DNA of 15,744 nucleotides. Source: an uncultured Phascolarctobacterium sp. (GTDB lineage Bacteria > Bacillota > Negativicutes > Acidaminococcales > Acidaminococcaceae). The translations under genes and the position numbers were made by a program. A model generated the notes under the pieces. It was given only the letters and a program-made list of their open reading frames with translations, was not told the DNA's origin and searched no databases. Shown in pieces: positions 1-12,000 of this stretch (positions within the stretch are counted from its first letter, which is position 1; each line of letters opens with the position of its first letter). The DNA is taken from assembly GCA_946002345.1 (NCBI GenBank), contig CAMFZA010000008.1, positions 1-15,744 on the forward strand, read 5' to 3'.

Positions 1-3000
1 TGCTCCGGCGGGCGAAGGCAACCCCACTCTCTTCTACAGCTACCAAAAAAGCTGGTCCGACCCCCTCAGCGGCTATCGATTTGCTGGGCTCCTTAACTGG
101 CACCAACGAACTGCGGGAGGCGCTTTTGGCTTTTCTGGAGCCCTCTAACTACGTCAATATGTATGTATCCGCCGGTGCGAAGAATAACGATGCGGATAAG
201 CAGAAGGACGTAACGGCGGTGGTAACAGGCACTGTGGGCGTGCAGAATCTGCACAACACGGCAAATGTCAATATAGGTGCGAATACTCTCATAACCGCTG
301 GTAAGCAAAATGCAGCCAATATTGCGGCCAACGTGGTGGAAACCAATGTTATGGCAGTGGGCAAATTGAGTGCCTTCCCCTATTTTATTATTGACCCAAC
401 TCCTTTAGCTAATGCTAAAAATGGCCTTGGCGGCACTGTGGGCGTGCAAAATGCCTACAATAATAGCAGGGTGCAGGTTATGAACGGTGTAAATATTGAC
501 GCTGGTTCTATAGATATTGCTACGAAAAATGATGTTTTGAATATCGGTATCGGCATTGCTGGCTCCCAAACTAGCAAGCTGGGCCTGACGGGCATGGTGT
601 CCTACATGGGTGGTGAATCCTACGCCGAAACCCTTGTGGATGACGATGTTAACTTTACTGCGCGCAAAAAGGTGGAAAGGGTAGCCAAAAAGAAGGATGA
701 TGGTAGCACTGAATATAAGGATGAGGTAACCTCCACCGGTGCTGTGAATATTTCTTCGACTAATGATACCAATATTATAAATTTGGTGGGCGATTGGAAC
801 AGCTCCGAGACCAGCTCCGTGGGTGCCAGCGTGGGCGTTATTTCCTATGACATTCACAGCATTGCCGAGCTGACTAATCAGGAGCTGAATAATGATGGCA
901 CTTCTGCGGAAACTAGTGCTACTGCTAACCATAAGGGAAATATTAGTGCCAATGGCGTGAATGTAAACGCCCTTACCGATGGAACAATCAACACCTTCAC
1001 TGTGGCCGGTGTAAAAAACAGTAGTGAAAATGCTAACCAGCAGGCAGGCGGAGCTAACGCGGCTGCCGGTGGTGGTGCTGGTGCCATTGCAGGCGGTGTT
1101 CAAAATGCCAATATCAACGGTGGCAACGCCGGTGGTCAGCCTGCAAGCATCAGCCTCAATGCTGTGGGCAGCGTTTCCTGGAACTATGTGGTTGACGAAA
1201 CCAAGGCTACTTTGGATAACGTAAATATTGATCTGACCAAAGCTGACGTTGCAGCTGACGTTACGGACGAAACTCTCAAAAAGGATATATCTGCTTCTGT
1301 CAAAGTTGAAGCCGAGGATGCCTCTTATATTGGCGCTTACAGCGGTGCCATGGCCTTAAATAAGCTGGGTAATGGTGATAATAGCAAATTCCAAGGTACC
1401 TTGGCTGGCGCAGTTGGCGTCAATGATTTAAAAAAGACCACTACTGCAACACTACAAAATACTGCAATCACTAGGTTCACTACTGACGTGGGAGTGGATG
1501 TGCTGAACTACGCCCATAATAGCGGTGCTCAGGTGGCAACGGGCATGTCCTTAGGATTGGAAACCGGCACACGAAGCGGAGGCATAGCTAGTAAACTTGC
1601 AGCAAGCGCCACTGCGAACTATATTGATAGCACTGTGCATGCTGATATGCTAAATGATGCTATAGTTGGTAGGAACACTGTGGTTAATAACGTGGCCTAT
1701 GACCAGGATGTGCAGGTTGCAGGCGGTGTAACCACGCAGGTGACCAAGTCCACTGCTAGTGCGGGCGCAGCTGTGACTGTCAACGATGTAAAAAATGACA
1801 TTAAAGCGTTAATGAATAACAACACCATCAGCGTGGCTGCAATAAAGGCTACCGAGGTGCATAATATTGCTGCAAGCAAGCTGACTCAGGTGGGTACTGC
1901 TATTTCTGTTGGCGTAGCGACGGGAGATAAGTCTTATGCAGCACTGAATGTAGCCGTGGCTAAAAATAACGTGGATAACACGGTGGATGCTACCATTGAC
2001 GGCGGCGCAATTTATGCCAATAAGGTCTCCAACGAAGCCAAGGATGGCAAGCTCACAGCTAGTACTGCTGACAATAAATATTTAACCGAGCTGAACCAAA
2101 CCAGTAGCTTTGCTGTTTCTGTTGATGCTCAGGGAAATTTTGTCACGGGCGCAGGCAATCAACAGCAGATACTTGCTAAAGATATTACCGTTGATCAAGA
2201 TGGTAATTTCTGTAAGAATGGCCAGATACTCACCCCGTCCGTAGAGATAAAGGATGATGGCTATTACCAGGGTAATGTTCAATTACAGGCGAATATTACG
2301 AAAGACGCAGATGGCAATTATTACGATATAAATAATCAGCCTATAACCTTGGATGAAAAAGACGGCCTCTATCATGACATAAACGGTGAAATCGTGGATG
2401 TAGAGGACGTTAGATACTTTAATCCTACAACCCATGAGGAAGTTGATGTTGCCAATGTGGTTTATACTGATCCCAGTGGCAAGATTGTAGACATCTATGA
2501 CATTACCTATAAGGATAGGGATGGCAACGCAGTTAATCCCAATGAGTTGAAGACTACAACTAATAATTTCTATGACTTCACCGGCAATGATGCTTTGAAC
2601 CAAGCTAATGGAACAAATACTGCCGACCCCACTAACACCAAGGGTGCTGATTTGAGTGTAATTATTAACGATAATGATGATAAGGCTACCTATAACAGCT
2701 CTAAAATTAATCTCTCCAATCAGGGCAACACCATTGTAGGTGTGGCCTTGGGATTAGGTGTGGTTACTGGTGAAGGAGGCAGTGTTAGCGGCGCCGCTGC
2801 CGCTGCGGCCAATGTTAATACCATTACCAACAATTTTACTGCCAACATAAAAAATGCTTCTATAGGCACTGCTGCCAGCTCCTACGAAACCAGCGGGGAG
2901 CTGAAGGAGGCTGCTTTGCGAGTGGAAGCAGCCAGCGATACTCGCATGGTGAGCGTGGCTGCAGGTGCGGCGGCAAATGCTAAGAGCCAAGGTGTGAGCA

Positions 3001-6000
3001 TAGCTGTCGCTGGCTCTGGTGCTTATCAGGGTGTCAACAATACTACGAAGGCTAGTGTAGAAAATAGTACCATTTCTACGGATTATCTGGCACTTAATAG
3101 CACCACGGAATCTAGCCTTGTGAGCGTTGCGGGTCAGGTGAGCGTGGAGACAAGTCAAAAGGGAGTTGCTGCTGGTCTAACCTGGGCTGAAAATAATATG
3201 AACAATACCACTGGCGCTTATGCACAGGGCATAACTCTGAATGGAATTAACGGAGCTGAGACCAATCTTGCTCTTGCAGCTGAAAATAAGGCGAAGACCT
3301 GGGCTGTTGCCGTAGGCGCGAGTGTTTCCTTGGGTAATGGAGCAGCTGAGGGCGCTTATGCGGAAAACAGTGGTAAAAATAATACGGAAGCTATTGTCGA
3401 TAAATACGAGACTAAAAATGAGCAGGGCTCTGTTACCTATACTCGTGACAATACAATCAATAACGCAAAGAATATCTCTGTAACTGCCAAGGATACCACT
3501 GTGGAAAAAGGTATTGCTGGTACTATCGCTGTTGCTGCCGGACAAAATGCTATGGCTTCCATCGGTGGCGCAGTTGTTTATAATAATATTGGCAATGGTG
3601 CTGCTGATAATCAAAAACAGACTGTGAAGGCGCAGCTGAACTATGCTGCTATCACCACTGCTAGTGGTGCATCCATCAAAACTAAGGCCACCAATGAAGC
3701 TGATTTCTTGGGCTTAGCCTTGGGCGGTGCCGTGCGCGCTGGTGGCGAAAAATTTGGTGTATCCGCCGAGGGCAGTGTGGCTGTGACTACGGATTACATG
3801 AATACTATCGCCGGTATGGAGAATGTTAACATCGACCAAAGCTCGGGCTCTCAAAACTCCAAGGTTGAGGTTGAAGCTAATAGCACTAGTGATATCACTA
3901 GTAGTGCTGATGCTCTGTCTGTAAGTGTAGGCGATGGCATTAAAATATCCGGAAATGCGGCTGTGTCTAAGGTGCGCAGTGATGCGGACACAACTACAGA
4001 AATTAAAAATAGCATCATTAAGGCTCAAGATGTAATTGCCAAGGCTAATTCTACCAATGAAATTTTGGATGTAGCTATTGGCTTGAATGCTGCTGTGGGC
4101 GGAGGTTCCGCCAGCATTGGCTTGGCAGGCAATGTGGCTACCAATAGAATTGATAATGATACCACTGTTACCTTTGAGCATGACGATATTTATGCTACAG
4201 GTACGGTGGCAGCGCTGAGCGATAGCTATGAAAGGCTGCGTAATTATGGCGGCGCTATTAGCATAGGCGTATCATCTCAGGCAGGCGTGGCTTTGGGAGC
4301 TACTGTAGTAACTAATACTATTGAAGGCGATACTGAGTCCATCGTCAAGGACAGCTCCATTGTTGCTTTGGGTGGTGGCGATGGTGTCAAGGTTAACGAG
4401 CACGCCATTGGTGCTGTAATAGGTGATGCTGATAAATATGAATTAAAAGAAAAAGCCGCTGCTTTGACAAATGCCAAAAAGGGCTTTGTTGTCAATGCTG
4501 AGGCAGAGCATTTGCTGCGGGATATTTCTATTACTGGCGGTGTAGCTGTTGGTGGTTCCGCAGGTGTTGCTGTGGATGCCACCGTTGTTATCAACAAAAT
4601 CGGTGGCGATACTACTGCCGCAGTCAATAATACTGATGTTAATAAAAATATTGCCAACTTGAGCACTGCGGATGTAACAGTGGATGCTTATGACAGGGCT
4701 GATATTAGCTCCCATATTGGCACCTTAAGCGTGGGCGTAGGTGCGGGCGAGGGAGCAGGCGTCGGCGCAGCCGGCGCCGGGGACCGCAATACGGTGGACA
4801 GAGATACCACTGCGCGTATTGTGGGCAAGGATGACGGTAGCACTGTGCTCAATGCACAGGATGTGCATGTGGATGCTTTGGGTTATACAAGCGTATATCT
4901 AAGTGAATCCGGTGTCGCTGCCGGAGCTAGTGCCTTAGCCGGAGCAGGTGTTACCGGTTCTGTATCCGTAGACCGCTTTACAAGCAATACAACTGCTCTT
5001 GTTTCCCAAGTTAAGGGCACGGTTAATGACCTCAATGTGTATGCTGATCGTTTGGCTAATGTGGAAGCCTATAACAATGCTATCGCTCTTTCCGGTGGCA
5101 TTTTTAGCGGCTCCGTAAGCGTGGGTGTGACCGATGTGGAGGACACCAGCCATACTAATGCTGAACTTTCCAAGGTGGAGCTTGCAGCTGCTAATAATCA
5201 GAGCGGAAAAGTAAGAGTCTTGGCCGAAAACCATACTCAGCTGGGCACAGAATTATCCGGTGATGCCTTAGCTGTTTCCATTGGTGGTGCAGCAGGCATC
5301 GCGGTGGGCAATATCAATACCGAGGCTCAGGTGGGATCTAAGGTTGACCATGCCGTTATCGGTACTGAAGAAAAAGAGTTTGGCGAATTTACTGTTGAAG
5401 CTAATAACAATACATACAACAGATATCAAAATATTGCCGTAGGCGCAGGCTCCTTGTTAGGCGTTGCGGTGGGCAAGGGTGCCATGAATATTAATACGGG
5501 CACAGCTGCCGAGGTTTTGAATAGTAGCGCCTATGCCAGGGAAATTAATGTAGATGCCTTGGAAAAACGCACCATTAATACTGATATGGTTGGCGTTGGT
5601 GTTGGTGCCCTAAATGTTGGCGTTAATGTCATGTATACCAATATTGGCACCGATTTGAAGAGCAGCTATAGCTATGATGATGGCTCTAAGGATTATGATA
5701 CTAGTGAATTCCAAGCCATGGTTAATGGTGCCTTGGAGCGTATGAATAGCCAGGTTGATGTTGTTAGAACTAAGACAGGTGACAGCAGTATTGAGTACAA
5801 TAGAAGTACTATTAATACTGGCAGAGCTGATCAGGGCGGTATCAGAAATACCATTTCTAATAGTGCTTTAAAGGCTAGCGAGGACTTAAAAGTTCAAGCC
5901 AAGGCTACTACAAACACTGACATTGATATTAAACAGGCTTCTATTGCCATTGTAAATGTTGGCGTACCCGCCAATAGAACTGATGTTGAAGATAAGCTAA

Positions 6001-9000
6001 CTGTGGATATAGATAATGCTTATTTAGAGGGCAAGTCCGTAGCTGTTAGCTCTATAACTGATGGCACAATTAAGAGCTATACCGGTCAGGGTGGTTTTAA
6101 TGGTGCGTCCTATGTAGATACTACCGCCTATGTTAAACATTATGGCACGAATAAAATTACTATAGATGGCTCCACTCTCAATGTTGTCAATGCTGCTAGT
6201 GAAGCTCTTAATCCGCTTTTGATTAGTGCTGTTAACAATACCTGGATTGATAATAGCGCTTTGGGAGTCAATATTGGTCTAGCGGTAGCTGGTCGCTTAG
6301 TTTTAGAGGGTGAAGATAGTACCGAAGTCAAGTTTGAATTAGGCAAGGACGAAAACGTTCATGAAGAAAATGTTTTCCGCTCCACAAAGCTTGTAGATGA
6401 TAAAGTTGTTTATACAGGTGTCAAGGCTTTGGCTGAAAATGCTGCCGTGATTAAGAATGAAATCCCGGCTAACGTTGGTGCGGGACTTGTGGCTGCAGGT
6501 GGTAGCATTGTCACTTCCAAAGCAACAGGCAAGGCTACCCTTGATGTAAGTAGTAAGAATGCTTTTGAAGCACAAGAGGTAGATTTAGAATCCTTAACCG
6601 GTGGCACTAAAACCAGTGATACCAATTCAAAATATACAACGGAAGCTATCAACCGTGCGGTGGGTGTTAGCGCAGTAACTATCAATGTTGATAAGGCACG
6701 CACTTATAATAACATGCAGGCTACTACTACTGTGGATGCCATTAGAATTATTGACCAGATAGGCGAAAATAAAATTACACCTGCCGATCTTAAGATTGGT
6801 GCAACCAATGCTACTTCCTCTAATGCTTATATTCATTCTGTAGACGTTGGTACAGGCGCAGCTAGTGGCAGTAACTTTGCTCAAAGTCATGCTGAGGGTA
6901 AGGCTATTACAACAGTAAACGCAGGAGACAGTGGTATTAGCGCCAACAGCTTTGATATTTTTGCTTCCAATAGTGATGATATTATAGCTAAGGCTGATGG
7001 CTCTAACGCTGGCCTAATGGATATTTCACCTTATGCAGCTAGAGTAGAAAATACCGTTGATACCGAAACTACGGTTAATCTTACCGGTAAATTAGCAGCT
7101 GCCAATGACTTTAAAGCTCAAGCTCTGCGCAAGGATAAAGAAAATTTCTCTGCGGACGCATTGAGTGTAACGGTTGCTGGTGGTGGTGATGCTCGCGTGG
7201 ATTCTACAATCACGGCCAATACAAATTTGAATGCTACCGGAGCGACCATTACTAGTGGCAGCGATATGCTCATAGAAGCAGAAAACACTGTGGAGCTGAA
7301 CCGTGAGGAAGGCTATGCCCAAATGGTTAAGGGTCAGGGTTATGCTGTTTTTGGAGTTAATACTTCCGGCATTAAGAATACCATTAACTCTACTGCGCAT
7401 GTAAATCTGATAAATAGCAAGCTTCAAAGTGGTGGCGATCTAAAGGCCATTGCTCACACCGAGGAGCAGCTGCAGGCGAATGGTTATGTTTATACTGCCT
7501 CTGCTATGGGTGGCGTGGAATCAAGAGTTACCAATAATATTACCAATGATGAAGAGGTCAAGGTACAGAACTCTAACCTAAAAACCACCGAGGTTTATAA
7601 GGATATTACCCTGTCTGCAGCGGACGACCTGAAGCTCTTTACCTACGCTTATTCTGAGTTTTCTACCGGTGCCTGGGGCGGTGCCGATGCTATTGTAAAG
7701 AACAATCTCACACGTAACAATAAAATCAATCTCCTTTCTGGCAGTGATTTATATAGCTTGCAGGACATCAATCTCTACGCCGGCAAAAATCACGATGGCA
7801 GCGTGGCTACACTGGACTTAGATGCGGAGGCTTCGGATTTTGTGGGCTCCGTTATCCCCATCACGCTTGAGCCCTCCGTAACGAATAATATTAAACAAAA
7901 TAACCAAATTACGGTGGATGCTAGAAGTGCGAGCACCAGTGTGCGCCATACTAATCTTTATGCTTCTACAGGTCGCGAAATGGCTCGCACGACCAGTGGT
8001 CGCTATGTAGGTATATATTATACTAATCGCGATTCTAAGTTTGTTACAACTGACAAAGGTGAAACCATTACTCGCAAAACTGCCAATAACTATCTTAACA
8101 TTCCTGGTAGCGTTCTCGCGGGTATTGCTAATAAAATCGATATTACCATCGGTACAGCGGGCGATATTGTTATCCTCGATAAGGATATGCGTCAATCAGT
8201 AGCTGGCGCTAAAAACAGTGGTGATGTTACAATTACCGTGGATGCCAATGAGAGCACCGGCTTGAGTAAGGATTCTTTGACCTTTGGCAGTGAAAACTAT
8301 GCCAACACCCTGTATGAACGCTATAATGCCATCCTTGATTTGATGAACGAATACGAAAAGGATGGCGCTAATTCTGCTGTTTACTTGGGCTATCAGGCAG
8401 AGGCTAATCGCATTCTCGAAGAAATGCTGACTTTGGGCCTTGCTGAAAGGGTTCCGGTAAAAGATAGCGATCCTCAGAATACTACTTATGTCCTTGAGCC
8501 AAAGGCGTCCTTATTAGTTGATTATGTTGAAAGTCCTGAATTAGTGGGCTCCGGTGGTAATATCACTGTGGATACAGATGTGTTCAAGAGCTCCGGTGGT
8601 ACTGGCGTTACTAAGGCTCAGGGTACCCCGGTAATCAATATTACCAATAACACGAACTTAATGACTAAGGTAAACTCTATTATCGTGGGCGACCCCGGTG
8701 GCAAGCTGGTTTACAATGGCCAAAATGTGGATGGGGCAGATACTGCTGCCTTTAACCAAAGCATTAAAGCGCTCAATAAAGACAGTACTGATGCTGGCTT
8801 TACAACTATCGAGGCTGCGGACGGCGAATCCGGCGTTATCAATATTCATGGTAAGTATAACGGCAACTCGCTGAACTATAGCTTCACTGACGAAACAGGC
8901 TCTCATACAGGCAGCTACAGACCCATGGCCAATATTCAGATTCAGGGCAATATTTATTCTAAAGAGGGTACTGTAACTATTAAGAGTGATTATGACAGCA

Positions 9001-12000
9001 TTCTTATGCAAGGTAAGGATGTTAAAGATGCCGTATCTGTTAGTGGCAGTACTATAAATATCATTGCGGAAAATGGCAATATTACCCAGGGCTATACTGA
9101 TGGCATTGTAAGCATCGGTGGCGATGTGCGCCAGCAATATGATGCGCAGTATCAGCAAATAATTAAAAATTCCGTTGGACAATATACTTTGAGCTATGTT
9201 GACACTCCCATTGCCGATGGCAGCAAGGGTAGCGGAAGCTATATAGCAGGTGGCAGTGTTTATATTAATGCCTCCGATATCAACATCAATGGCGTTATCC
9301 AAAGTGGTTTTGGGGACTACTATGCCGATATTTCTGATGCCAATGTGCAGGATCGCATTACCCAAATCAATAATGCCTATACGGGCAAGGCTATTAGCGA
9401 CAGCGTTGTCACTACTGGCGAGCAATACAAAATCATTGATGGGGGTGCTTATTGGGACGGGACTGCTCAATGCTATAAGTATCGCTTAAATGTGTACTAT
9501 AATCCCTCCACGCAAAAGATTCTGGTGCAGAATGTGGATGCCGGCGGTGGTAGGATTTATCTCACCGGGCGCATTTCTAGCACTGGCAACGGTAAAATAA
9601 TTTGTCTGGATGGTGTAAGCAATATCACTGTTAATAATACTACTAGCCATGATCTACAGGTGGGCGATTTGATTACCCATGAGGTAGCTGGCCTAGTAAG
9701 TATTACTGATACAGCTCAAGGTAAGCTAACGGAAATTACCAATGGCAAGGTAACTGTCAAAGACATTCTTGCCGGAGGCAAGATATCTTCTACTGAAACC
9801 TCTAACGACTTTACCGGCTCCTATAACTATGCTCCGCAAACGGGCTTGCGTTATACATGGACAACTGGTAAGGAAGTGACCACCTTTAACCGCTACAGCA
9901 AGGACTTTAAAGAAGGTGGCTGGGGCATGTGGGATAATGGTGTAGATACCGAAAAACTTGCTGAATGGACCACTACTAATAATGTACAGCCAATTGAAAC
10001 AGGCCAGAAAAATAATAAGGATCGCGCTCCCGGCGAAACCATCAGATTAGATACTACTGCTGGTAATAATAGCTTTGTCACTGTAACTCATAAGAAGGTT
10101 ACTGATAAGATCGTCAAAGAAAGCGAACGCAAGTACTCTACGGGTCTATGGGGTATCAATAAGCATTATGTAGTAACCTGGACTAGGACCACTGGTGACC
10201 TCTATACCTATGATGCCAGCGTTAAGGCGGATAACCCTATTAATATTAAATTTGTTGGCAATAATGCGGACAGCGGCAATGTCAACGTAACCTCCATTAA
10301 CAATATTGAGTTGACCGGTACTGTGGGCAATACTGCGCTTTATGAAACCAAGGTCAACGATGTTGTCACCGGACGCAATGAAAAGGGTACGGTCAACATT
10401 ACTTCTCAAAACGGCTCCTTGATCCAAAGCGGCGGTGCCCTGTATGGTGCCATTATTAATCTGTCCGCTGCCAATGATATGAAGAATGTAACTGTTGTTG
10501 CAGGTGATAGCGTTAATTTAAGTGCTATCAATACTATGAGAAATCGGAGTGATATTGCACAAAATAGTATTGATATTACAGTTAAGGGTGCATATTTAGC
10601 CAAGGGCAATCTGGCTTTAGGCAATATGGGCTCCGTGGTTACGAATAATGGTGTTAATAATGTGCCTATAAACGCAAGTGGAGCTAAGACCACAGGCGTG
10701 ACTGGCTTGGTAAAAATTACGACAATTGGCACCGAGGGCAATATTTCCCAAAAGACTGGCAGCCTGATTGTATCCGACCGTATCGATTTAAATACTAATA
10801 ATGGTTCTATTTATGGACAAAAGAATAGTGATGGCTCTGTTACCGCACTGAATCTCTATGCAGGGCAGCAGCCCATAGGCTTGGATACCTTGGACGCTTC
10901 TGTGAATGCTAGTGCCAAGGGTGATATCAATATTGAGCAAAAAGCCGGAAATATGCGCATTGGTCGCATTTATTCCGATGCAGGCGATGTAACCTTGACC
11001 GTTGCCGGGGGCAGTGTGGAGGATGCTCTGCCCTACGTATCCAGCGACCGTGGTGATGCTGATGATATGTTGGCTAAATGGCAGCGCTTGGGTATTATTG
11101 AGGCTGCTGGTGATAGTGAAAATGCCGCCATGTTGGCAGCGAAAAATCATCAGAACCAAAGTGCTGATAAGAGCGCTTACGAGGCATGGGATACTTACGC
11201 TTTACTGTATGCGGTGCAGGATAGTCTTATCAACCCGCAGGGCTCTTCCTTGCCAAAAACCTCCGACAAGGACCCCAACATTATTGGCCACAATATTACC
11301 ATCAATGTGGCTGACAGTGCGGGACTGAATAGTGGTGTCGAAAAGAGAATCAATGTCTCTACCTTATTGGATAAAGAGGGCGATGTTTATACCCACTTGG
11401 ATGACCTGAAGGCTTTGAGTAAGTTGGACGCTTCCACAAAGATTAATTGGGAAAAGGGCGAAGAAGGCACTTATGCAGTATACACGGAGACTATTCCCAT
11501 TGGCATTCAGCAGAGCACAAAAACTGTAATTGGTGCAGATGGCAAGGCCGCCGTGGTTAATGGTTCTCTAACTATTCAATCTGCAGCTGATGCAGTGAAT
11601 ACTGGTAACATTTTCTTGCAGGGACGGGAGCAGAAGCTGGATGCTGATGGCGGCGTAAATGCCATCACCAGCAATAAGGATTTGTATATTAAGCAAATTT
11701 TGACCAAGGCGGGCGAGGTTACCGTGAACAGTTTGGGTGGTATTTATAATGCTACCAATGCTGCAGCAACCACTATCACCGGCAAGAATCTGGTGCTTAC
11801 TGCTGCCCGTGGCTCCATTGGTACGGCTGCTAATCACATTACGACTAATTTGCTTGGTGCGGATAAGAGCGTTGATGGCTTAAGCGCAATTTCAAGCGGT
11901 AGTATTTATGTGGACCAGAAGGGTAGCAATGGTTTAATTGTGCGTAATATTTCCAGCGGTGGCGATATCTTTTTGGGCTCCAATACTAGCTTGTTGATGG

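Larger units (their letters stand above)
252..8219 (+). repeat. Long array of degenerate Gly/Ala/Val-rich beta modules
   Basis: This half of the protein is built from roughly two dozen related modules of about 55-130 residues. Each has a hydrophobic Gly/Ala/Val stretch such as GVGAGEGAGVGAAGAG, then a signature close to N-x-[IV]-x-x-x-T-x-A-x-[VI], then a polar turn and an x-V-x-V-x-A strand. Clear signature starts are at 1422 (NDLKKTTTATL), 1617 (NYIDSTVHADM), 1782, 1965, 2817 (NTITNNFTANI), 4143 (NRIDNDTTVTF), 4314 (NTIEGDTESIV), 4593 (NKIGGDTTAAV), 4788 (NTVDRDTTARI), 4971 (DRFTSNTTALV), 7050, 7377 and 7533. Between 4143 and 4971 the spacing is 57, 93, 65 and 61 residues. Copies are diverged and I see no near-identical DNA repeats, so the array looks old. 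The pattern suits a long beta-helix or stacked beta-strand stalk. Structure is inferred, not shown. Confidence -1.

Noticed and set aside
2052..2660. RTX calcium-binding repeats.
   Set aside because: Acidic Gly/Asn turns are present but the nonapeptide GGxGxDxUx and its 9-residue period are not, so RTX identity is not supported.
8658..9470. A 270-codon open frame on the - strand, and similar long ones at 405-1103, 3714-4181, 4277-4666 and 13143-13580.
   Set aside because: Most of these are exactly in register with the sense codons. In that register antisense stops arise only where the sense gene uses TTA, CTA or TCA, codons this gene uses sparingly; the stops at 8658, 405 and 13143 sit on sense TTA Leu codons. 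The translations have no domain, start-site or neighbour support, so they are shadows.
11002..11328. Short + strand frames in other phases (also 1024-1224 and 9250-9489).
   Set aside because: They lie inside the giant frame in a different phase, with Arg/Leu/Cys-rich translations and no credible ribosome binding site. The main frame is continuous across all of them.
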